Assembly (NCBI GenBank): GCA_039193455.1
Contig: JBCCWO010000001.1
Location: 372,001-436,000, forward strand
Direction: 5' to 3'
DNA: 64,000 nucleotides
From: JBCBGF01 sp039193455
GTDB taxonomy: Bacteria; Pseudomonadota; Alphaproteobacteria; Rhodobacterales; Rhodobacteraceae
This document shows, one piece after another, positions 57,326 to 64,000 of the stretch. Each line of letters starts with the position of its first letter. Position 1 is the first letter of the stretch. A model generated the notes under the pieces. That model was not told the DNA's origin. It searched no databases and worked only from the letters and a program-made list of their open reading frames with translations. The translations under genes were made by a program, and so were the position numbers.

Positions 57326-58123
57326 ATGCTGCAACTGACCGATCCCGACGCAGGGTTTAGTATCGCGTCGATGCAACAAATGGCCCGTGGCCAGAAATGG
57401 CGCACGGAAGCCATGCGCAGCTACAGCCGACCGGTGCTTTTGTGGTTCACCCGTGGGCAAGGCAGCATCACCATCGCCGGCAAAACGCGTGGTTACGGGC
57501 CCCATAACGCGATTTTCCTGCCTGCGGGCACGATGCACGGCTTTGGCATGATGGGCAGCGTCTTTGGCTATGTCGTGCACTTTCCACGCATCATGCGCAG
57601 CGAATTTCCCGATACGGCGATGCATTTGCGCCTGCATGACGGGTTTCAGCAGGCGGAACTGACCGCGCTAATCGACGCGCTTGAGCGCGAAGAACGCAAT
57701 GCGGCCCCCGGTGCCGAACGCGCGATGCGCCACCATGCCGGGTTGATTGCGATCTGGCTTGAGCGCCATGCGGAGCTTGCCGTTGAAACCTCCCGCGGTG
57801 GGGCGTCTGAACAACTGGTGCAGGCGTTTACCGCCCTGGTCGAACGCGATTTCCGGTCGGGTGCCGGGGTTTCGGCCTATGCCGCGCGCCTTGGCGTTAC
57901 GCCCACACACCTGAGCCGCGCTTGTCGCAACGCCTGTGGCAAGTCCGCCTCGCGCCTTTTGGCGGACCGCGTGCACTTCGAAGCGCGCCGGATGCTGCAG
58001 GATACCGATATGACCGTATCCGAGATTTCGCGGCGCCTGGGCTTTCGATCGGCAGCCTATTTCACGCGCGCCTTCCAGGGCAAAACCGGCCTCACACCCA
58101 CCGCATTCCGCCGCTCGGCCTGA
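57326..58123 (+). CDS. AraC-family transcriptional regulator
   Basis: 265-residue regulator with an N-terminal cupin-like sensor (VLLWFTRGQGSITIAGKTRGYGP, NAIFLPAGTMHGF) and two C-terminal helix-turn-helix units (GVSAYAARLGVTPTHLSRACR and TVSEISRRLGFRSAAYFTRAF followed by KTGLTPTAFR). I used the ATG at 57326 with GGGGGG upstream. It precedes the peptide-type ABC operon on the same strand and may control it; the inducer is unknown. Confidence 0.87.
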   Translation: MLQLTDPDAGFSIASMQQMARGQKWRTEAMRSYSRPVLLWFTRGQGSITIAGKTRGYGPHNAIFLPAGTMHGFGMMGSVFGYVVHFPRIMRSEFPDTAMHLRLHDGFQQAELTALIDALEREERNAAPGAERAMRHHAGLIAIWLERHAELAVETSRGGASEQLVQAFTALVERDFRSGAGVSAYAARLGVTPTHLSRACRNACGKSASRLLADRVHFEARRMLQDTDMTVSEISRRLGFRSAAYFTRAFQGKTGLTPTAFRRSA

Positions 58124-58368
58124 CGCAAGGGCATCGCCGGAATACTGAGCAGACGCTGCCTGATTTCTCGCCAGATGTCGCTTTCGTCCAAGTCTCGTGT
58201 CGTTTTTGTTATACGTTCGGACTGTTCTAGGCATTGACGTTGGCCGAGAAACGGTGCGCAATGCGCGCTAAGGGCGCGGGATTTCACGGCAAACATAGCC
58301 AAAGCAACGCAATGCGCCTGGCGTCAAAAAACGCACAACGAAAATTATGCCGGTCTAGCAGGGAGCGA

Positions 58369-60042
58369 ATGACCCACATGATCACCGAAACCAAACGAAC
58401 CAAAGGCGTGCATTGGGCGGCCGAGATGTATGCGGAAGAACACCGCGAGGGCAAACTAAGCCGCCGTGAATTTCTGACCCGTGCCTCGGCGCTTGGTGTC
58501 TCGTCGGCAGCGGCCTATTCATTGATCGGGGCCCATGCGCCCGCGCAGGCGGCCGGCCACGCACAAGCAGGCGGCACCGTACGGGTGCAAATGAGCGTTC
58601 GCGCTCTGAAAGACACCCGCACCGCGGACTGGTCCGAGATCGCGAACCAGACACGCGGCACGATGGAGTACCTTGTTGAGTACAACAACGACGGTACCTT
58701 CCGCGGCATGCTTCTGGAAAGCTGGGAAGTGAATGACGATGCCACCGAGTACACGCTCAAGGTTCGCCCTGGCGTGACGTGGCAGAACGGAGATCCCCTG
58801 ACCGCCGATGACGTCGCGCGCAACATCGCGCGTTGGTGCGAAAGCGGCGTTGAGGGCAACTCGATGGCCGCACGGATGGGAACCTTGGTCGATGAGGCCA
58901 CAAGCGCGGCCCGCGAAGGGGCCATCGAGGTTGTCGACGACATGACGATCGTCCTGCGTCCGTCGACGCCGGACATCTCGCTCATCCCCGGCATGGCCGA
59001 CTATCCGGCGGCGATTGTTCATTCGAGCTATGATCCCGCAAACCCCAACGAGTTCATCGGCACCGGCCCCTACGTGATGTCCGAGCTTGAGGTTGGCGTG
59101 AAATGCGTGCTGACCCGCGCCGAGGGGCATACCTGGTGGGGCACCGATGTCTATGGCGGGCCCTTCGTCGATACGGTCGAGTACATCGACTACGGGACAG
59201 ACCCAGCCGCCTGGCTGGCCGCGATCGAATCCGAAGAAGTCGACATGCTGCATGAATCGGTTGGTGAATTCATCGAGATCATGGATGCCATCGGTCTGAA
59301 CAAGTCCGAGGTCGTGACCGGCGCAACCATAGTTGTGCGCCCGAACCAGGTGGCAGAGGTTGACGGCGTTCGGCCCTATGAGGATGCCCGCGTGCGCAAG
59401 GCTCTGGCCATGGCGGTCGACAATGCCGTGTGCCTCGAACTGGGCTACTCCAACCTCGGTGTTCCTGCCGAAAACCACCATGTTGCCCCGGTGCATCCGG
59501 AATATGCCGAACTGCCGCCGGTGGTCTACGATCCTGCCGGCGCCAAGGCGTTGATGGACGAAGCCGGGATGGGCGATTACGAGCACGAGATCATCTCGAT
59601 CGACGACGACTGGCGCCGCAACACCACGGACGCCGTCGCCGCACAGCTCCGCGATGCGGGCATCAACGTCAAGCGGACGATCCTGCCCGGTTCGACCTTC
59701 TGGAACGACTGGACAAAGTATCCGTTCAGCTCGACGAACTGGAACCACCGCCCGCTTGGAGTCCAGATCTGGGCGTTGGCTTATCGCTCGGGCGAGGCCT
59801 GGAACGAGTTTGGATGGTCGAACTCTGAATTCGACGGCATCCTGACCGAAGCTCTCTCAATCGCCGACGCCGACAAGCGGCGCGAGTTGATGGCACGCGG
59901 TCAGGCGCTGATCCAGGAAGAGGGCGTGACGATCCAGCCCTATTGGCGCTCGCTCTACCGGCACTACCGCGATGGGTTTGTCGGGCTCGATATGCACATC
60001 TCGTTCGAGCATCATCACTACAAGTGGGGCGTCGCCGCCTGA
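58369..60042 (+). CDS. Peptide/nickel-type ABC transporter substrate-binding protein (family 5)
   Basis: 557-residue periplasmic binding protein. The long N-terminus carries a Tat signal SRREFLTRASALGVSSAA about 33 residues in, ending in AQAAGHA. The family 5 core follows: LVEYNNDGTFRGMLLESWEV, TLKVRPGVTWQNGDPLTADDV, NEFIGTGPYVMSELEVG, ARVRKALAMAVDNAV and the C-terminal QEEGVTIQPYWRSLYRHY. I used the ATG at 58369 with GGGAG 3-4 bases upstream; the ATG at 58378 is possible. The 245-base upstream gap (58124-58368) holds no gene I can support and no clear promoter boxes. Confidence 0.9.
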   Translation: MTHMITETKRTKGVHWAAEMYAEEHREGKLSRREFLTRASALGVSSAAAYSLIGAHAPAQAAGHAQAGGTVRVQMSVRALKDTRTADWSEIANQTRGTMEYLVEYNNDGTFRGMLLESWEVNDDATEYTLKVRPGVTWQNGDPLTADDVARNIARWCESGVEGNSMAARMGTLVDEATSAAREGAIEVVDDMTIVLRPSTPDISLIPGMADYPAAIVHSSYDPANPNEFIGTGPYVMSELEVGVKCVLTRAEGHTWWGTDVYGGPFVDTVEYIDYGTDPAAWLAAIESEEVDMLHESVGEFIEIMDAIGLNKSEVVTGATIVVRPNQVAEVDGVRPYEDARVRKALAMAVDNAVCLELGYSNLGVPAENHHVAPVHPEYAELPPVVYDPAGAKALMDEAGMGDYEHEIISIDDDWRRNTTDAVAAQLRDAGINVKRTILPGSTFWNDWTKYPFSSTNWNHRPLGVQIWALAYRSGEAWNEFGWSNSEFDGILTEALSIADADKRRELMARGQALIQEEGVTIQPYWRSLYRHYRDGFVGLDMHISFEHHHYKWGVAA

Positions 60043-60056
60043 CGCCACTGAAAACT

Positions 60057-60087
60057 GGGGCCGCGCGGGCAATCGCGCGGCCCCTTT
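60057..60087 (+). terminator. Strong hairpin between binding-protein and permease genes
   Basis: An 11-base perfect stem GGGGCCGCGCG/CGCGCGGCCCC with a 6-base loop is followed by TTT. It is 15 bases after the binding-protein stop and before the permease start at 60178, so it likely works as a partial terminator that lowers permease expression relative to the binding protein. Confidence 0.6.
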
Positions 60088-60177
60088 CACGACGATACCG
60101 CCAAGGCTGTCCGGGGGCCCGCTTGGATAGAAGAGACGCCGCAAAGGCGCGCTTGGCGGACAAACACAGGGGATCCC

Positions 60178-61224
60178 ATGGGCCTATTCATACTGCGCCG
60201 CGCCGGGGTAATGTTGTTGACGGCCTTGTGCCTGACGTTCATCGTTTTCTTTCTGACAAACCTGTTTCCCAACCTCGAGAAGCTCGCCAAGACGCAAGGC
60301 GATATGCGGATGAGCGACGAACAGGTCGTCTCATGGCTGGAAAAGAACGGGTACATGCAGCCTTTGCCGGTCAAGTACGGGCAATGGCTTGGGGTCCTGC
60401 CGGGATGGACGCTTGAGGCCGAAGATGGCAGCATCACGGGACGTTGCATCGCCCCGGGAACCGATCCGGCAGATGCCCCGAGTTTCTGTGGAGTGTTGCA
60501 GGGCGATTGGGGGCAATCCTCGGTCTTCAGGGATGACGTGTCCTCGATCATCGCAACGCGGCTCGGCCTGACCGGCAAGCTTATGTTCTGGGTCATGCTC
60601 CTCATGGTGCCCGCCGCCTTGCTGGTGGGCGTGCTCGCCGGGATGCGCGAGGGATCGAAGCTTGACCGCAGCCTCTCGACCTTCTCCATCGCGTCCACGG
60701 CGACGCCGGAATACGTTTCGGGCGTTATCTTCATCACCGTTTTCGCGTCATCCGCGACGGGGCTAAAATGGTTCAAAGGCACAGCGACAAGCGCGGCAGA
60801 GAATGCGACGTTTGAAAACTTCTTCCTGCCGGTGCTGACCATTGCGCTTTACGGGATGGGTTACATCGCCCGAATGACACGCGCCTCGATGACCGAGGTG
60901 ATGACCGCACAGTACATCCGAACCGCGCGCCTGAAGGGCGTGAGCTTCCAAAGCATCGTCTTGAAACACGCGCTACGGAATGCGCTGATCGCCCCGTTTA
61001 CCGTGATCATGCTGCAATTCCCGTGGCTCTTGAACGGCGTGGTGATCGTGGAGACGCTCTTTAACTACAAGGGCTTTGGCTGGACGCTGGTCCAGGCCGC
61101 CGGCAACAACGACATCGAGCTTCTTTTGGCCTGTTCGGTAGTGGCCGTGTTTGTCGTGCTCGTGACACAGCTGATATCTGACATCGGCTATGTCTTTCTC
61201 AATCCACGCATTCGCATCGCTTAA
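60178..61224 (+). CDS. Peptide-type ABC transporter permease (DppB-like)
   Basis: 348-residue permease: first segment VMLLTALCLTFIVFFLTNLF, a longer periplasmic loop of about 110 residues (including LEKNGYMQPLPVKYGQWLG), then core segments and the docking loop EVMTAQYIRTARLKGVSFQSIVLKHALRNALI (EAA-type). The C-terminal segments resemble DppB. It pairs with the permease that begins 15 bases later. Confidence 0.9.
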   Translation: MGLFILRRAGVMLLTALCLTFIVFFLTNLFPNLEKLAKTQGDMRMSDEQVVSWLEKNGYMQPLPVKYGQWLGVLPGWTLEAEDGSITGRCIAPGTDPADAPSFCGVLQGDWGQSSVFRDDVSSIIATRLGLTGKLMFWVMLLMVPAALLVGVLAGMREGSKLDRSLSTFSIASTATPEYVSGVIFITVFASSATGLKWFKGTATSAAENATFENFFLPVLTIALYGMGYIARMTRASMTEVMTAQYIRTARLKGVSFQSIVLKHALRNALIAPFTVIMLQFPWLLNGVVIVETLFNYKGFGWTLVQAAGNNDIELLLACSVVAVFVVLVTQLISDIGYVFLNPRIRIA

Positions 61225-61238
61225 GGAGGGCTGGGATC

Positions 61239-62654
61239 ATGGAACCTTTAACCTGGACCGGCGTTCTTGGCGGCGTACTGAACCCTATCCTGTTCACGGC
61301 AACGGCCGTGTTCTTGATCGCGGTGATCGCGCAGATCGCACTGTCTTTCTTCACGGCCGCTCAAACCGTGGGCGACATGCTCATCGGGGTGCGTGGCCCG
61401 GCGGACTACGCCGGGATGGTCGTGAAGTGGAGTTTTGCGGTCGTCGTCGCGACACTCCTCGCCTATCTCGTCGGCGGGATCCTTGTCCCGGGCATCGAGG
61501 CCAAGGGGATCATCGGGGCGATATCAACGCGGCTCTTGCCGGTCTGGATCGCGCTCGTCGTGGTTTTCGCGGCCTCCATCGTCTTCAAACAAAATCTGGG
61601 ACTCTACGGCAAGCTTTTCGACAGCCCCGTCGGCATGGTCGGTTTCGGGCTGGTAATGTTCTGGGTGTTCACCGGGCTTTTTGCGGCAATGGACATGATC
61701 ATAACGCATGAGCCGCTGACCCAGGTCTCGGGCATGAAGAACAAGGTGCCCGGCACCCCGCTCGCTGGGGCTGGTGAGGGTGACTACGCTTACTACTTGC
61801 TCGGCGGCGACAACCTCGCGCGCGACGTCTTCAGCCGGATGATCGCAGGCGCGTGGGAGGTCTTGAAGATTGCGCCCTTCGCGACGGTCTTTGCCTTTAT
61901 GGTCGGGATCACGCTTGGCCTGCCCGCTGGGTACTATGGCGGTCGGCTCGACACGTTCCTGTCGTTCCTGGCCAACCTGGTGCTGGCCTTCCCGGTGATC
62001 CTGCTCTTTTACCTGCTGGTCACGCCAGAGATCGTTCTGACAGGCATCCCAACCTACATGGCCGCGGTCCTGTTCCTGTTCCCGATCATATTCCTCGTCG
62101 TGCTGTTCAACTCGCGCTATCACACGCAGCCGACGACGCGGAACCTCTATGTCGCGATCACGCTGGTGGTCGGGCTGTGGGTGTACCTAGGCATCGCCTG
62201 GGACGCCGACCCCTTGGGCATCATCTCGCTGCCCGGCAATATCCTCGTGGTGTTCGTGTCGGTCGTCTTTGTGAACTCACCCACGGTCTTCCGGATCGTG
62301 CGGGGCCTCGTTCTCGATATCCGCACGCGCGACTACGTGGCTGCGGGACAGACCCGCGGGGAAGGCGCCTGGTACATCATGCTTTGGGAAATTCTGCCCA
62401 ACGCGCGCGGGCCGCTGATCGTCGATTTCTGCTTGCGGATTGGGTACACGATCATTCTGCTCGGCACGCTCGGCTTCTTCGGTCTTGGCGTAAGCCCAGA
62501 GAGCCCGGATTGGGGATCGACGATCAATGACGGGCGGCGCCTGCTGGCCATCTTCCCCCACCCTGCCCTGGCCCCGGCCATTGCGCTGATGAGCCTGGTG
62601 CTCGGTCTGAACCTGCTCGCGGACGGGCTACGGGAAGAGAGCCTGAAGGACTGA
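61239..62654 (+). CDS. Peptide-type ABC transporter permease, long form (DppC-like)
   Basis: 471 residues, far longer than the usual 280-320. The DppC core appears only after about residue 175: GGDNLARDVFSRMIAGAW (GTDxxGRD variant), FMVGITLGLPAGYYGGRLDTF, docking loop RTRDYVAAGQTRGEGAWYIMLWEILPNA and the C-terminal LGFFGLGVSPESPDWGSTIND. The N-terminal extension has about four hydrophobic segments, and a further 70-residue insert with membrane segments lies inside the core. Good ribosome site AAGGAGG before the ATG. No ATPase gene follows in the window. Confidence 0.87.
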   Translation: MEPLTWTGVLGGVLNPILFTATAVFLIAVIAQIALSFFTAAQTVGDMLIGVRGPADYAGMVVKWSFAVVVATLLAYLVGGILVPGIEAKGIIGAISTRLLPVWIALVVVFAASIVFKQNLGLYGKLFDSPVGMVGFGLVMFWVFTGLFAAMDMIITHEPLTQVSGMKNKVPGTPLAGAGEGDYAYYLLGGDNLARDVFSRMIAGAWEVLKIAPFATVFAFMVGITLGLPAGYYGGRLDTFLSFLANLVLAFPVILLFYLLVTPEIVLTGIPTYMAAVLFLFPIIFLVVLFNSRYHTQPTTRNLYVAITLVVGLWVYLGIAWDADPLGIISLPGNILVVFVSVVFVNSPTVFRIVRGLVLDIRTRDYVAAGQTRGEGAWYIMLWEILPNARGPLIVDFCLRIGYTIILLGTLGFFGLGVSPESPDWGSTINDGRRLLAIFPHPALAPAIALMSLVLGLNLLADGLREESLKD

Positions 62655-62660
62655 TCGGAT

Positions 62661-62690
62661 GGGCGGTTGGAGGTACGGCCTCCACCGCCC
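62661..62690 (+). terminator. Hairpin after the peptide ABC operon
   Basis: GGGCGGTTGGAGG pairs with CCTCCACCGCCC around TACGG with a single bulged T. It lies between the convergent permease and lipA ends but lacks a T tract, so it may be a bidirectional, Rho-assisted or mRNA-stabilising structure. Confidence 0.45.
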
Positions 62691-62743
62691 GACCGGGCGC
62701 CTTCGCATCAGTGTGTTCGAAGAAAAGTGGGCTAGGCCCGGCC

Positions 62744-63700
62744 TTAAGCCGAGCCCAGCTTTTCCAACCGAGCCGCCCGCAGCTTCGCAAAATCATCGCC
62801 TGCGTGGTAGGAGGATCGCGTGAGCGGGGTGGCCGAGACCATCAGGAACCCTTTGCCCCAGGCCGCCTTTTCATAGGCCGCGAACTCTTCCGGCGTCACG
62901 AAATGGGCCACCTCGTGGTGCTTTGGCGTGGGTTGCAGGTATTGCCCAATCGTCAGGAAATCCACGTCCGCGGCGCGCATGTCGTCCATGACCTGGCGCA
63001 CGCCCTGCCCGTCTTCTCCAAGCCCCACCATGATCCCCGATTTGGTGAACATGGACGGATCAAGCTCTTTGACCCGCTGCAACAGCCGCAGGGAATGGAA
63101 GTATCGCGCGCCCGGACGGACCGTGGGATAGAGGCCCGGCACCGTTTCAAGGTTGTGGTTGAAGACGTCTGGCCGCGCCTCGACAACCTGCTCCAACGCC
63201 TCCGGCGCGCATTTCAGGAAATCGGGCGTCAGGATCTCGATCGTCGTGTCCGGCGCCCGGTGACGCACGGCGCGGATCGTTTGCGCAAAATGCTCGGCAC
63301 CGCCGTCTTCCAGGTCGTCCCGGTCCACCGAGGTGATCACCACATGCTTCAGGCCCAGCGTTTGCACAGCATGGGCTACGCGCCCGGGTTCAAACACATC
63401 AAGCGCGTCGGGCCGACCGGTCGCCACGTTGCAGAAGGTGCATCCGCGGGTGCAGATCTCGCCCATGATCATCATGGTGGCGTGGCCCTGGCTCCAGCAT
63501 TCGCCGACATTTGGGCAACCGGCCTCCTCGCACACGGTGACAAGCTTGTTTTCCCGCATGATGTCGCGGGTTTTCTTGTAACCGGAACTGACAGGCGCCT
63601 TCACCCGGATCCAGCCCGGTTTCTTGGGCTGAGCCTTATCTGGGCGATGCGCCTTCTCAGGATGGCGTTCACCGGGAATGGTCAGGTCGCGCGGGGCCAT
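62744..63700 (-). CDS. lipA: LipA, lipoyl synthase
   Basis: 318-residue radical SAM enzyme that inserts two sulfurs into octanoyl groups of lipoyl domains. Auxiliary cluster cysteines C57, C62 and C68 in CEEAGCPNVGEC and radical SAM cysteines C83, C87 and C90 in CTRGCTFC are all present, with the C-terminal RSSYHAGDDF. Needed for pyruvate and 2-oxoglutarate dehydrogenases. It is convergent with the ABC operon. Confidence 0.96.
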   Translation of the reverse strand: MAPRDLTIPGERHPEKAHRPDKAQPKKPGWIRVKAPVSSGYKKTRDIMRENKLVTVCEEAGCPNVGECWSQGHATMMIMGEICTRGCTFCNVATGRPDALDVFEPGRVAHAVQTLGLKHVVITSVDRDDLEDGGAEHFAQTIRAVRHRAPDTTIEILTPDFLKCAPEALEQVVEARPDVFNHNLETVPGLYPTVRPGARYFHSLRLLQRVKELDPSMFTKSGIMVGLGEDGQGVRQVMDDMRAADVDFLTIGQYLQPTPKHHEVAHFVTPEEFAAYEKAAWGKGFLMVSATPLTRSSYHAGDDFAKLRAARLEKLGSA

Positions 63701-63716
63701 ACGGATCTCCGTCTCG

Positions 63717-63738
63717 GATAGTTTAGCACTTAACTATC
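63717..63738. promoter_or_regulatory. Inverted repeat upstream of lipA
   Basis: GATAGTT-TAGCACTT-AACTATC has two perfect 7-base arms and starts 16 bases before the lipA ATG (minus strand), in the 101-base gap after the phoB-type gene. It could be an operator, a leader hairpin or a weak terminator of the upstream gene; no T run follows the minus-strand copy. Confidence 0.35.
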
Positions 63739-63801
63739 TAGGGCGGGATTGTCCAAGGGTCAGGGTGACGCGCATATCTGCCATGCAGCAGGCGGAAAAG
63801 C

Positions 63802-64000
63802 CTATCCCAGGGCGTAGCCTGCACCGCGCACAGTGCGGACCGGATCGTCGCCGCCATGCTGGCACAGCGCCTTGCGCAGACGCCCGATGTGGACATCGAC
63901 AGTGCGGGTATCGACATAGATGTCCCGCCCCCAGACCCGGTCGAGCAATTGCTCACGGCTCCAAACGCGGCCCGGCTTTTCCATAAACGTGCTCAAGAGG
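63802..64000 (-). CDS. phoB: PhoB-type response regulator, C-terminal DNA-binding domain (partial)
   Basis: The gene continues past the window edge; 65 C-terminal residues are in frame. They form an OmpR/PhoB winged helix: EKPGRVWSREQLLDRVWG, YVDTRTVDVHIGRLRKAL and VRTVRGAGYALG. The VDVHIGRLRKAL plus RTVRGAGYAL combination is typical of PhoB, which controls phosphate starvation genes, but related OmpR-family regulators share it and the receiver domain is not visible. Confidence 0.8.
   Translation of the reverse strand, partial: LLSTFMEKPGRVWSREQLLDRVWGRDIYVDTRTVDVHIGRLRKALCQHGGDDPVRTVRGAGYALG

Overview
The window reads as a chromosomal segment of an alphaproteobacterium, most likely Rhodobacterales (Roseobacter/Rhodobacteraceae). 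Reasons: high GC with dense, overlapping operons; the aerobic (late-cobalt) cobalamin genes including cobF, cobE and cobK; the iscR-cysteine desulfurase-sufB-sufC-sufD-sufS layout with a Rhodobacter-type IscR and an Irr-box-like palindrome; the HutF/HutG two-step histidine route; many polar amino acid ABC and TRAP importers; and the pyrH-frr-uppS-cdsA-dxr-rseP-bamA-ompH-fabZ-lpxA-lpxI-lpxB envelope block. No prophage, IS element or CRISPR array was seen. All names come from reading motifs and gene order; no database search was run.

Layout. 1-7543: aerobic cobalamin cluster cobH(partial)-I-J, antisense cobK, then cobL-E-M-B-A-F, almost all joined by 4-base start/stop overlaps. 7672-21924: an accessory metabolic region holding a 2-oxoglutarate/Fe(II) oxygenase; a six-gene minus-strand operon (ABC ATPase, permease, binding protein, permease, HisC-type aminotransferase, AstE/DoeB-type deacylase); a plus-strand set of membrane di-iron desaturase, small Rieske ferredoxin, AhpD-like protein and MATE exporter; a second polar amino acid ABC importer; a creatininase-family amidohydrolase; and an M29/NicX-like protein. 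22088-29403: complete hut cluster, hutC-hutF divergent from hutI-H-G-U. 29430-32618: TRAP importer of the TakP type. 32678-32754: tRNA-Arg(CCG).

32814-41538: suf operon with iscR, a NifS/IscS-type desulfurase and several membrane or small passengers. 41700-44254: alpha/beta hydrolase, HD phosphohydrolase and NADP isocitrate dehydrogenase, the last preceded by a perfect 22-base palindrome. 44251-56238: minus-strand envelope operon, interrupted by an unlisted 40-residue membrane-protein gene with its own terminator. 56363-58123: miaA and an AraC regulator. 58369-62654: peptide-type ABC binding protein and two permeases without ATPase genes. 62744-64000: lipA and the 3' end of a PhoB-type response regulator.

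Functional themes are amino acid and nitrogen scavenging (histidine, two polar amino acid importers, TRAP, peptide ABC), cofactor synthesis (B12, Fe-S, lipoate) and outer-membrane/lipid A biogenesis. The part least explained by known pathways is 7.6-21.9 kb, where two importers sit with oxygenases, a deacylase, an aminotransferase and two amidohydrolase-like enzymes; this is the best candidate for an undescribed catabolic system.
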